In this document: piece after piece, positions 1 to 8,010 of the stretch
How positions within the stretch are numbered: position 1 is the stretch's first letter
How the letters are laid out: every line of letters begins with the position of its first letter
NCBI GenBank assembly: GCA_039809405.1
Contig: JBDHUX010000020.1
Span: forward strand, 1 to 13,556
Direction of reading: 5' to 3'
Length of the DNA: 13,556 nucleotides
DNA from: JBDHUX01 sp039809405
GTDB taxonomy: Bacteria; Patescibacteriota; Gracilibacteria; Absconditabacterales; Absconditicoccaceae
The notes under the pieces: model-generated
Told to the model about the DNA's origin: nothing
The model's database searches: none
The model's input: the letters and a program-made list of their open reading frames with translations, nothing else
Made by a program: the position numbers and the translations under genes

Positions 1-37
1 TATATAATTGTAATAAGTATATAAAGATATTAGGTTT

Positions 38-65
38 TTTATAACAATCATAATTATATAGTCAA
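38..65 (-). promoter_or_regulatory. Predicted sigma70-type promoter reading out of the left edge
   Basis: On the minus strand, TTGACT (65-60) and TATAAA (43-38) are separated by 16 bp. The promoter lies beyond the T-run of the RNA terminator at 132-165 and would drive a minus-strand gene outside the window. No coding sequence is visible between it and position 1. The call rests on the hexamer match only, in A+T-rich DNA where chance matches are common. Confidence 0.3.
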
Positions 66-131
66 AGTTATTTTATAGATAATCGTTTATTTGTCAGTAT
101 GTACTTGACTTAAATATATTTAAAATTTTGT

Positions 132-165
132 AAAAAGAAAAAGACAGATGGAAATACCAACTGTC
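132..165 (-). terminator. Rho-independent terminator of the orphan RNA
   Basis: Read on the minus strand, GACAG (165-161) pairs with CTGTC (147-143), and TGG pairs with CCA inside around a short loop. The stem is followed directly by TTTTTCTTTTT (142-132). The orientation of the T-run sets the strand. The base of the stem shares nucleotides 163-165 with the preceding hairpin 163-179, so the two folds compete. Confidence 0.7.
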
Positions 166-528
166 TCGCTAGGCGAGACACTGGCATCTGAGGTATACAA
201 ACCTCATTATTTATACCATCAAGCAGATAAATACCCAATCTTAATGATTTAAATATTGAAGTTTAATCAACACTAACAGACATAATACAATGTATAGTAT
301 TATTTTAAAATCCAGTGTCTCACCCATTTTATAGGCCCACACTTTGTAGTGTAGACTCTAATGGGTAATAACCCGTTAAAGATCTGACCAAGACTAAGGC
401 TGCAAGTAGATGGATACCATCCACTATGTGAAGTGACCATAAGCTCAGTGCAATGATATGATAATCATATATACATGGAATTGCAAACAAATCGCACGAA
501 ATTACACACATCAAAACATTCGCTACTT
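132..528 (-). ncRNA. Orphan structured RNA, about 400 nt, unidentified
   Basis: This stretch downstream of rnpA has a complete transcription unit without a convincing protein gene. A minus-strand promoter (TTGTCA-17-TATTAT, 563-535) predicts a start near 528, and a hairpin plus T-run ends the unit near 132. The interior is rich in inverted repeats. These include a 10-bp perfect long-range pairing (312-321 with 175-184), a 7-bp hairpin with a 3-nt loop (163-179), CCCATT/AATGGG enclosing an ACACT/AGTGT hairpin (about 325-366), GATGG/CCATC (409-421), GAGGT/ACCTC (about 190-205) and an ATATGAT/ATCATAT stem inside TGCAAT/ATTGCA (about 449-485). Its size and place beside rnpA would suit RNase P RNA or tmRNA. 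However, the conserved cores of RNase P RNA (the GGAAAGUCC and ACAGAA boxes) and of tmRNA (T-arm, tag ending in Ala-Ala) were not found, so it is left unnamed. An attenuated leader transcript is the main alternative. Confidence 0.5.
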
Positions 529-534
529 TACATC

Positions 535-563
535 ATAATATGTATAGTTACAGTTATTGACAA
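535..563 (-). promoter_or_regulatory. Promoter of the orphan RNA
   Basis: On the minus strand, TTGTCA (563-558) and TATTAT (540-535) are separated by exactly 17 bp, one mismatch each from consensus. The predicted start is near 528. It lies 50 bp past the rnpA stop codon, so the RNA could be made independently of rnpA. Confidence 0.5.
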
Positions 564-580
564 AATAAGATAATCCGAAA

Positions 581-606
581 CTATTGGTTATATACCTATT
601 GGTTAT
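581..606. repeat. Short direct repeat, CTATTGGTTAT twice
   Basis: Two exact copies of an 11-bp unit lie at 581-591 and 596-606 (15-bp period), between the rnpA stop and the RNA promoter. Function is unknown. They could be binding sites or simple slippage products. Confidence 0.6.
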
Positions 607-612
607 CACAAA

Positions 613-984
613 TTAAAAAAATCAAGTGAACATATCATTGCAAACCTCTCTGCACCTATCTTTTCAAGATGATATAATATTGGAAATATCGGAAATTTTA
701 TTTTTATCTATGAGAATAATATATTTTGCAAATCTACCAAATTTATTTTTTTTGTCTATCAATCACTGAGTCAAGATCATATCATAATAAGCTCTCTTGA
801 GGGTATTTCTTTTTGTAGATCTTTTATGTAACTTCGATGATAACTGGATAGCAAATTGATTGTAGTGACGGTTTGGATACTGAGGAATATTATAAATAAG
901 AAAATTTCCTAATCTCATATATTTCCTCTGAGACAGGATATAATTTACCTCTTTGGTCGTAAGTTTGTATCTTTTGGGGATCAT
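613..984 (-). CDS. rnpA: Ribonuclease P protein component
   Basis: This 123-residue basic protein is the protein subunit of RNase P, which helps the RNA subunit cleave 5' leaders from pre-tRNA. It starts IPKRYKLT, matching the usual N-terminal LPKxxRL start, and carries the family signature RNTLKR at residues 59-64. Under the standard code it would stop after 73 residues. Reading TGA as Gly adds 50 residues, including GLIDKKNKFGRFAKYIILI, and reaches a TAA at the normal family length (about 110-130). It has three in-frame TGA codons (residues 74, 107, 121). The ATG at 984 is the only start that gives the conserved N-terminus, and no Shine-Dalgarno precedes it. The usual upstream neighbour rpmH is absent; the gene is instead divergent from htpX. 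Confidence 0.88.
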
Positions 985-1011
985 TATAGATTATATAACT
1001 TTCTTAAGTGT

Positions 1012-1039
1012 ATATTAATAATATCATCATAAAACTCAA
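1012..1039 (-). promoter_or_regulatory. Possible rnpA promoter
   Basis: On the minus strand, TTGAGT (1039-1034) and TAATAT (1017-1012) are 16 bp apart, predicting a start near 1005 and a leader of about 20 nt. A second TATAAT-like element sits directly before the ATG, so the assignment is uncertain. Confidence 0.3.
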
Positions 1040-1101
1040 ATAAAATATATAATATAATATCAATACATAATTTAACCTACTGAATATTAGATCCTATTAT
1101 C

Positions 1102-1133
1102 TTGAAATATATCATTATTTTTATATGATATAT
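1102..1133 (+). promoter_or_regulatory. htpX promoter overlapped by a 9-9-9 inverted repeat
   Basis: TTGAAA (1102-1107) and TATGAT (1124-1129) are 16 bp apart, giving a leader of about 34 nt before htpX. A perfect inverted repeat, ATATATCAT (1107-1115), 9-nt spacer, ATGATATAT (1125-1133), lies across the spacer and the -10. That is where a repressor operator would sit. The arm and spacer lengths equal those of the CIRCE element bound by HrcA, but the sequence is not CIRCE. A plain RNA hairpin is also possible. Confidence 0.45.
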
Positions 1134-1169
1134 ATCTGAATTGATTTAAATAATTACAAATAAATTTAA

Positions 1170-2078
1170 ATGTGGAATTTTATAAAAAGAGTAGGTATAC
1201 TGGTATTGACCAATGCTTTTATCATGCTTGGGGCGTACCTGATAATATATTTATTGGAAAGATACCTTGGTATAAATATAACCTGAGATACAAGCTTGAT
1301 GAGCTTATTACTATATGGGTTTATATTTGGTATGTGATGATCTATCATATCTTTATATATGTCAAAAGGTATAGCAAAAAGAACTTACAATATAAATATC
1401 TTGGATATAAGTAAATCAGAAAGTTATGACAATAAACTACAAAGTATCATCACAACAATCAAATTTATATCAGATAAAAAATGAGTAAAAGTCCCAGAAA
1501 TATGATACTATAACTCTTCAGATCCAAACGCATTTGCTACATGACCATCGAAAGACAACTCTCTCATAGCAGTATCAACATGATTACTAGAAAATATGAA
1601 CGAAAGTGAGATTAATGCGGTTATATGACATGAGATGGCTCATATTTACAATGGTGATATGGTTACTATGACACTAATCCAGTGACTTATGAATACTTTT
1701 GTATTCTTCTTATCAAGGGTTGTTGGTATAATATGGAGCTCAAGAACAGAAGAAGCCACCCGCTCATACAACCCTCTGATGACTTTCTTATTGGAGATAA
1801 TATTTGGCATAACAGGCACACTCATAATCAGTAGATTTTCTCAATTTAGAGAGTACAGAGCAGACAAGTGATCTGCAAATATACTCGGTAAACAAGGTAT
1901 GATATATGCACTAGAAAAATTACAGTTATTAACTCAATGAAGGAGCAAATCAGGAAATGATCAATTTGCTACTATGAAGATAAACGGCTGAGGTAATCGA
2001 CTATCTCGCTTATTTGCGACACATCCTACACTAAGTGCAAGGATATATAGACTACAAAATATGAAAATTAATATGTAA
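1170..2078 (+). CDS. htpX: Membrane zinc metalloprotease HtpX (M48)
   Basis: This 302-residue protein is an HtpX-type protease that degrades damaged membrane proteins. Two N-terminal membrane segments (about 8-30 and 38-60) precede the catalytic part, which carries the family block NAFATG followed by a GLL block. The zinc motif HEMAH is at residues 154-158, with the third ligand Glu228 in REYRAD. Two further hydrophobic segments lie near 172-192 and 202-225, as in known HtpX. Twelve in-frame TGA codons occur. They fall on conserved glycines such as the one in NAFATG, the one in GLL and the Gly right before HEMAH, which is direct evidence for UGA=Gly. Length matches the family (about 290). The start ATG has an A/T-rich leader and no Shine-Dalgarno. 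It ends 74 bp before recG. Confidence 0.93.
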
Positions 2079-2152
2079 AGATGTACATAAAATATTAGAT
2101 CAAAATCAAATATTGAGTTAGATAAAAAGATATAAGTAAAGATAATCTCACA

Positions 2153-4357
2153 ATGTCAGAGTTGAGAAAGATAATCAAAACAACAGAAAAAAATGTAAAT
2201 ATATTGAATATTGAGGGCATATACACCTTGAAAGATTTTTTCAATTACTTTCCAAAGTTGCATGAAGATCGTCAAGAGATATGAGATATAACTAGATTGT
2301 GAGAAGATGAAGTCAAAAAACAGTCCATAAAAGTACTGGTCACAGAAAAAAAAGTAAGTGTATTGAGAAATAAGAAAAGGATATACGAGATCAGATTTGA
2401 AGATAGGGGCGGGAATCAAGGTAAAGCAACATACCGAGGCACTTGATTTGTATTTCAAAGTATAGAAAAGTGAAAACGATATATAGTCGTAGGCAAACCG
2501 AAGATAGTAAAATGAAAACCAGTTTTTAGTCATCCAGAGTTTATACCGTCAGCGCAAGAGAACGATCGAGACGATAGTGATCTAGAAGAAGCCAATACAA
2601 CGATAAATAAAGATAATCAGATCATAGTAAATCAATCAAACAACAAAACAGAGTTAGACTTCAATAATCCAGAAAGTGCATCAAATAGTGATGATTACAA
2701 TATATGAAGACTGTATCCCCTTTACTCAGAAATGCTTGGTATCAAGTCGGCACGATTTGCAAAGAAAGTATGGGAAAATATGCACTTTATAGATCAAGAA
2801 TATATTGAGTACCTACCAGAAGAGTTTAGGGAAGAGTTCGATCTATTGAAAATAACAGATGCTATAAAAAATATCCACTATCCACAAGATCCTGATATGC
2901 TATGAAAAGCAAAATACAGGATATATTTTGATAGATTATTGAAGATCCAATTACAATCAATGATCTACAAAGAGTCTTATACGAGTTGATCAAATACTTA
3001 TAATAGATATGAAGATAATAAGATAGATCGAAATATAATCAAAGAGTTTCAAGACAAGTTACCTTACAAACTTACCACAGATCAAAAGAAAGTAATCAAG
3101 CAGATCATAGAAGATTTTCATGTAAATTACAGTATGATCAGATTGTTGCAATGAGATGTATGAAGCGGTAAAACTATAGTGGCTCTTATATGTGCTTACT
3201 ATATAATCAAGAGATTCAAATGACAAGTAGCATTGATAGTGCCTATCGAAGTATTGGCAAACCAACACTATGCAAATAGTATAAAGTTATTTGGTCATCT
3301 AGGTATACAAGTGAAACTATTGACATGATCAACTCCCTTAGCCCAAAAGAAAAAAATAAAACAAGAATTAAAAGCATGACTCATAGATATAGTGATATGA
3401 ACACATGCTATCATACAAGATGACGTAGTATTCAAAAATCTTGATTTTGTAATAGTAGACGAACAGCATAAATTCTGAGTAAAACAAAGATCATTCTTCA
3501 AAAAATTTGGATCACCACATATACTACAGATGACAGCCACACCTATACCGAGAACACTTGCGTTAGCTTTTTTCTCTGAATTTGAAGTATCTACAATCAA
3601 CGAGATGCCAGCAGGTCGTAAACCTATTATAACAAAAATTATAACTCCATCCCACCGATCCAAACTCAAATACTGGATACTCGATAGGATAAATAGATGA
3701 CAATCGGTTTTTGTGGTGGTGCCACTTGTACAAGAGTCAGATACTTTGGAATGAGTGCACGATGTCCAGACAGCTTACCAAGAAATCAGAGATATATTTT
3801 CCAATATAAGTGATATAGGTAATTGAATTAAAGATAGTCAGATAGGTATGATGCATGGGAAATTTGCCTCCAAAGAAAAAGATAATATAATGAATAAGTT
3901 CAAGAAATGAGATATTAAAATACTTGTCAGCACAACAGTTATAGAAGTATGAGTAGATGTACCAGAGGCAAGTATCATGATTATTAAAAATGCTGAAAGG
4001 TTTGGACTATCACAACTACATCAGCTTAGAGGTAGAGTTTGAAGATCGGATATACAGTCTTATTGTTTCCTAGAAACCAAAAATCCATCATCAAATCCTA
4101 GACTACAAGCTATGGAGAAATATACAGATGGATTTAAACTAGCACAGATAGACATGGATATTAGATGAACTGGTGAGGTAATGTGATATCGTCAATCAGG
4201 AGCTAGTGATATACCTATAGAGATACTTTCTGATATAAAAGTAGTAGAAAAAGTACAGAATGCAGCAAAACGGCTGCTAGATCGCTACCCTAGATTACAA
4301 TGACTTGAGACACTTATCAAAGAGATAGACTATATATCCACAGATGTGGGCTTATAA
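2153..4357 (+). CDS. recG: ATP-dependent DNA helicase RecG
   Basis: This 734-residue helicase remodels stalled replication forks and branched recombination intermediates. The N-terminal wedge/OB-fold part is followed by the helicase core: Walker A GDVGSGKT at 334-341 (its first and third-from-left Gly both TGA), the RecG-type DEQH box at 436-439, MTATPIPRTLA, and the C-terminal motifs STTVIEVGVDVP and QLRGRVGRS. The RecG-specific RGxGE...G.RQSG block follows, with Thr where Pro is usual. Between about residues 135 and 183 there is a low-complexity insertion rich in Asp, Asn and Ser inside the wedge region; it accounts for much of the excess over the usual length of about 690. No promoter is clear, so read-through from htpX is possible. 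There is no Shine-Dalgarno. Confidence 0.95.
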
Positions 4358-4388
4358 TCACGTCAACAAGTTATTTAAAGTAATTATG

Positions 4389-4439
4389 ATATGAAGATAA
4401 TCATATGAAATTTTTTATTATCTTGATCATATGAAGATA
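4389..4439. repeat. Direct repeat ATATGAAGATA, 40-bp period
   Basis: Two exact 11-bp copies lie at 4389-4399 and 4429-4439, with a partial copy CATATGAA at 4402-4409 between them. The first overlaps the 5' arm of the 4394-4424 hairpin. The spacing is close to four helical turns, as expected of protein sites on one face of the DNA, but no factor is known. Confidence 0.5.
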
Positions 4440-4480
4440 TCCAGATAAAAAAAATCTCTTGATTTTTCAAAAAAAAAGAT

Positions 4481-4518
4481 TATCATAGCACCATAGCATA
4501 TTTATTGCTATCATGATA
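4481..4518. promoter_or_regulatory. Nested inverted repeat upstream of dnaK
   Basis: An outer pair TATCAT (4481-4486)/ATGATA (4513-4518) encloses an inner hairpin ATAGCA (4493-4498), 7-nt loop, TGCTAT (4506-4511). The outer hexamers are the same as the core of the inverted repeat over the htpX promoter. It may be an operator or an RNA hairpin (recG terminator without a T-run); the sequence cannot decide. Confidence 0.35.
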
Positions 4519-4616
4519 CAAGAAGTAAAGCCTTATCATCTTCATATTATTATGAGATAGTAAGGTTGAATACAATAAAATATAAAAAATTTATATCATA
4601 ATAAATATACAACAAA

Positions 4617-6530
4617 ATGTGAAAAATTATAGGAATTGACCTTGGTACGACAAATAGTTGTGCCGCATATATGCTTGGAGACAAAGCAGAAGTACTTGTA
4701 AATAGTGACTGAGAGAGGACCACTCCATCAGTAGTTTATATCAAGTGAGATGAGTTATTGGTAGGTAAACTTGCAAAGAGAAAAGCAATCTTAGAGCCAA
4801 AAAATGTAGTATTCGAAATAAAAAGATTTATTGGTAGGAAGTACAATGAGTTGACCAAAGATGATAAAAATGTCCCATATGAAATCAAAGAAGGGTCAGA
4901 TGGGGGCGTTATCATAGTCATCGACGGTAAAGATTATAAGCCAGAGCAGATATCCTCATTTATATTGAAGAAGATCAAAGAAGACTGCGAGAAAGCACTC
5001 GGTGATAAAGTAGATCAAGCTGTAATAACAGTCCCTGCATATTTTAACGATAGTCAAAGGAATGCGACCAAAGCATCTGGTGAGATAGCCGGGTTAAAAG
5101 TAGAAAGAGTTATAAACGAACCAACTGCTGCTGCTTTTGCATACTGAGTAGATAAAGCAAAATCAGAAAAAGTAACAGTATTTGATCTTGGGTGAGGTAC
5201 ATTCGATGTGACTATTATGGACATAGACAATGGCGAGGATGGTAAGACATTTGAGGTAAAATCTACAAGTTGAGATACTCATTTATGATGAGCGGATTTC
5301 GATCAAAGAATCATAAATTGGCTTGTAGATCAGTTCAAAGCAAAAGAAGGAATAGATTTGAGTACCAATCCTATGGCTATGCAAAGATTGAAAGATGAAG
5401 CTGAAAATGTTAAAAAACAACTCTCGTCTACAGACAGTGTCGATATAAATATACCTTTTATCGCTACATCAGAAGGCACACCGAAGCATATACAAGAGAC
5501 CCTAACAAGAGCATGATTCGAAAGATTGATAGCAGATCTACTTGATAGATGTGTTAAGCCAGTAAAAGACGCCATCAAAGATAGTGGATTTGCTCCATCA
5601 GATATAGATGAGATCATACTTATTTGAGGTAGTACAAGAGTACCGGCAGTTATCAAACTTGTAAAGGATAATTTTGGTAAAGATCCAAAAGCGACTGTCA
5701 ATCCTGATGAAGCCGTAGCTCTGTGAGCTGCTATCCAGTGAGGTATATTGTCTGGTAATAGTGCTGTCAATGATATATTACTTATGGATGTAACTCCTTT
5801 GTCATTATGAGTTGAGGTAGAGTGATGACTTACACATGTTATGATATCCAAAAATACCACTATCCCAGTTAAGAAGTCAAATATATACACTACAGCAGTA
5901 GACAATCAACCTGCGGTGACTATACATATCACTCAGTGAGAAAGACCAATGGCCCAAGACAATAAATCTCTTGGTATGTTTAATCTTGAAGGGATACCGC
6001 CTATGAGAAGATGACAAGCTCAGATAGAGGTGACATTTGATATAGATGCGAGTGGTATATTACATGTGACTGCTCAAGAAAAAACAACTGGTAAAGAACA
6101 AAAAATCACTGTCCAATGAGCTACTTGATTGTCAGATGAAGATATTAAACAAGCACAAGCTGATGCAGAGAGATTTGCGGAAGAAGACAAAAAAAGGCAA
6201 GGAAGAGTCGAAAGTAGAAATAAATTTGACCAAGTACTCTATCAATTGGAGTCTATGAAAGAAGAAAATAAGGATAAACTTGACGAAGAAACTATAAATA
6301 AGATAGATGAGATGCTAAAAGTATGAAACGATTTGAAAGCAAATGAAAATACTACTAAAGAAGATTATGATAGTAAAATAGAAGAATTTCAAAAAGAGAT
6401 TGCAAATCTATATCAGAAATTTAATGCTACCAACACCGAATCCACTAGCACAAATCCTGATGACACTTTAGAAGCTCCAGAGTGAGCAAATGAAGGTAGT
6501 AAACCGGGGTGAGAAGTTATAGATGCGTAG
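4617..6530 (+). CDS. dnaK: Chaperone DnaK (Hsp70)
   Basis: This 637-residue Hsp70 binds unfolded peptides in an ATP-driven cycle. The nucleotide-binding domain shows IGIDLGTTNS at 5-14, AVITVPAYFND, EPTAAAFAYG, DLGGGTFD at 190-197 and GGSTRVP from 337. The substrate-binding domain (DVTPLSLGVE onward) and a charged helical lid follow. The IB-subdomain segment of the Gram-negative type is present. The second codon is TGA (Met-Gly), and TGA also encodes glycines in DLGGGT, LGGADF and the first Gly of GGSTR. The C-terminal tail is Asn/Gly/Glu-rich and lacks the usual EEVKD-like end. No grpE or dnaJ adjoins, so it appears monocistronic between the repeat-rich region and a strong terminator. The ATG is followed directly by the conserved N-terminus. 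Confidence 0.97.
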
Positions 6531-6548
6531 TAGAAGTATATAAATAAA

Positions 6549-6607
6549 GATAATCTGATTATCATACATATCCAAAAGAGCTGATACGAACAAATGTATC
6601 AGTTTTT
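6549..6607 (+). terminator. dnaK terminator
   Basis: A 7-bp stem CTGATAC (6581-6587)/GTATCAG (6596-6602) with an 8-nt loop is followed at once by TTTTT (6603-6607). A second perfect small hairpin, GATAAT-CTG-ATTATC (6549-6563), precedes it, 18 bp past the dnaK stop. Confidence 0.75.
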
Positions 6608-6628
6608 CGTAAAAATGATATCTCAAAT

Positions 6629-6657
6629 TTGACAAATCAATCCATTATGATTATAAT
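6629..6657 (+). promoter_or_regulatory. Perfect-consensus sigma70 promoter
   Basis: TTGACA (6629-6634), exactly 17 bp, TATAAT (6652-6657): both hexamers match consensus fully with ideal spacing. The predicted start near 6664 gives a leader of about 30 nt to the ATG at 6695. It should be the strongest promoter in the window. Confidence 0.75.
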
Positions 6658-6694
6658 TGATTTATATTATAATTTATATGATCAAAGGTATATA

Positions 6695-7915
6695 ATGAAG
6701 AAAAATATTAGACTTGTAAACGAGCTTTTAGAGTTAGATTTCGAACCTATAAAAGAATGAAAATTATGAAAAGAGGTCAAAAAACAAATAGAAAGCAAAG
6801 GACGATCCGGAGATAATAGCATAGATAAGCTAAAAGAAAACTTGCATAAAGAGTTCGAGGAGTCTTTTGATAAACACAAACAAAACATATTGTTGAGATT
6901 TAAAAAAACTATAAAATATGAATTTTCTAAACAAGAAAATAAAACTTTACTTGATAATATAAAAAGTGGATTATGATCGAACAATAGTGATATCAAGCTA
7001 CTGCAAGAGAGTTTAAATAAATTGTTAAAATCAAATATAGCTGAAGATGGTAAGATATGACCAGAGACCATATGAGCTATACGGAAATTTCAAAAAAATA
7101 ACTGACTTGATGCAGATGGAATAGTATGAAATAAAACTCTAAGCAAGATAGATAACCTATTGGCATCCACAACAGAAGAAAACACATCTATGGATAACAA
7201 TAATACACAAAGTGACAATAAGCAAAAAGATGACGATAATAAAATAGTACCGTCAAATCAAGACAGCAATTATAAAACAGTAGAAATAGGATGATATACT
7301 ACTTATAATAGTCTCGATAATATGTTATCAAATAGCAAAGTAGACCAGCCAATCTCTATAAATAATAAATTAGAATGGATCAAAAATATGAAATGAAATT
7401 CTACAACAGAATATCAATATACTCGACCAAATAATCTAAATGAGCCACTACCCCAAGAGGGAACTTATACAATAGACCCAAATACAAATACTATATCTTA
7501 TCAAGATACACCAAATGGTAAGGTAGAGTTTAAATTGATAAAAAAAGAACCACAAAATGGTAACACAAAAGAATCAGATGTAAATAATAGTACAGACGAT
7601 AAAACAATAAATGATCCTAGTGAATGAGTGGAATTATTAGAAGAACCAAAAACATTAAGGGAAATATATAAGGCATTTATATCAGAAATAAGCTGAGATA
7701 TACCGCTTACAATATCTATGGACGGGAGATCGCTCAACATGAACTTAGATAATAGCTGAAATCCTTACTATAAACGATGAGACAATAACTCACCAACTCT
7801 CGATAATAATTCGCTCCCTACATACGGCTTATATAAAATAAATGAGACATACAAGATCATAACTTGGTCAGGTAAAAAATGAGATGAACTAAAATTTGAA
7901 AAAATATGAAAATAA
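6695..7915 (+). CDS. Peptidoglycan-binding-domain protein with duplicated C-terminal domain
   Basis: This 406-residue protein has no known full-length match. Residues 1-100 are charged and probably helical, with no signal peptide or membrane segment. Residues about 102-156 form a peptidoglycan-binding-1 domain: LLQESLNKLL, DGKIGPETIGAIRKFQ, NGLDADGIVGNKTL. Four of its conserved glycines are TGA. A polar Asn/Asp-rich linker (about 157-200) follows. Two related C-terminal segments (about 204-284 and 318-406) align over their length and share a pattern LPxxGxYxI...ITW/SY...F.xIxK. The first in-frame ATG after the promoter was taken as start; the ATG at 6678 meets a stop after five codons. A weak AAAGG lies before the start. 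The domain suggests cell-wall binding, yet an export signal is not visible. Export by another route, or a phage- or predation-related role, is speculation. Confidence 0.85.
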
Positions 7916-7944
7916 GAAGAAACAAAATAAAACATAAAAAACTA

Positions 7945-7972
7945 TTGCATTTATTTATAAAATATTTATAGT
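7945..7972 (+). promoter_or_regulatory. Promoter of the coiled-coil gene
   Basis: TTGCAT (7945-7950) and TATAGT (7967-7972) are 16 bp apart. The predicted start near 7979 leaves a leader of about 32 nt, the same layout as the gene before it. The 95-bp gap has no terminator, so the two genes may also be co-transcribed. Confidence 0.45.
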
Positions 7973-8010
7973 ATGGGCATAAAGTTATTTATCTAATAAA
8001 AAAAATAAAA

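Larger units (their letters stand above)
4358..4616. other. Repeat-rich intergenic region upstream of dnaK
   Basis: These 259 bp separate recG from dnaK and hold no gene on either strand. They contain a large hairpin AAGATAAT/ATTATCTT (4394-4424), repeated ATATGAA elements, a nested inverted repeat (4481-4518) and an imperfect stem-loop bounded by CCTTA and TAAGG (4531-4565). No CIRCE element (TTAGCACTC-N9-GAGTGCTAA) is present. No well-spaced -35/-10 pair is clear, although TTGAAT (4566-4571) and several TATA-like boxes lie close to the start. Confidence 0.6.

Noticed and set aside
329..514. Minus-strand frame with a segment resembling a heme-copper oxidase subunit III helix (HIVDGIHLLAALV)
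   Set aside because: It is short, has only a TTG start in the standard call, contains no TGA glycine in its body, and overlaps the hairpins of the predicted RNA. No other respiratory gene is nearby. The resemblance is one hydrophobic stretch.
132..528. Naming the orphan RNA as RNase P RNA or tmRNA
   Set aside because: Neighbourhood to rnpA and length invite it. But the universally conserved GGAAAGUCC and ACAGAA boxes, a tRNA-like T-arm and an Ala-Ala-ending tag frame were not found on either strand.
1170..2078. Reading the TGA-broken genes as pseudogenes or selenoproteins
   Set aside because: The breaks occur in every gene, only as TGA and at conserved glycines, with no frameshifts and no TAA or TAG inside. 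Recoding as glycine explains all of them.
3295..3669. 124-residue minus-strand frame antisense to recG (also 2156-2533 and 3059-3268)
   Set aside because: These lie opposite conserved RecG sequence and show no independent motif, start context or domain.
4358..4616. CIRCE/HrcA operator before dnaK
   Set aside because: No TTAGCACTC-N9-GAGTGCTAA or close variant exists in the gap. The TAGCAcc at 4486-4492 is not followed by the matching arm.
5330..5905. 191-residue minus-strand frame antisense to dnaK
   Set aside because: It is a shadow. The dnaK frame is certain and fully conserved, and the antisense frame has no recognisable motif; its length follows from dnaK codon use.
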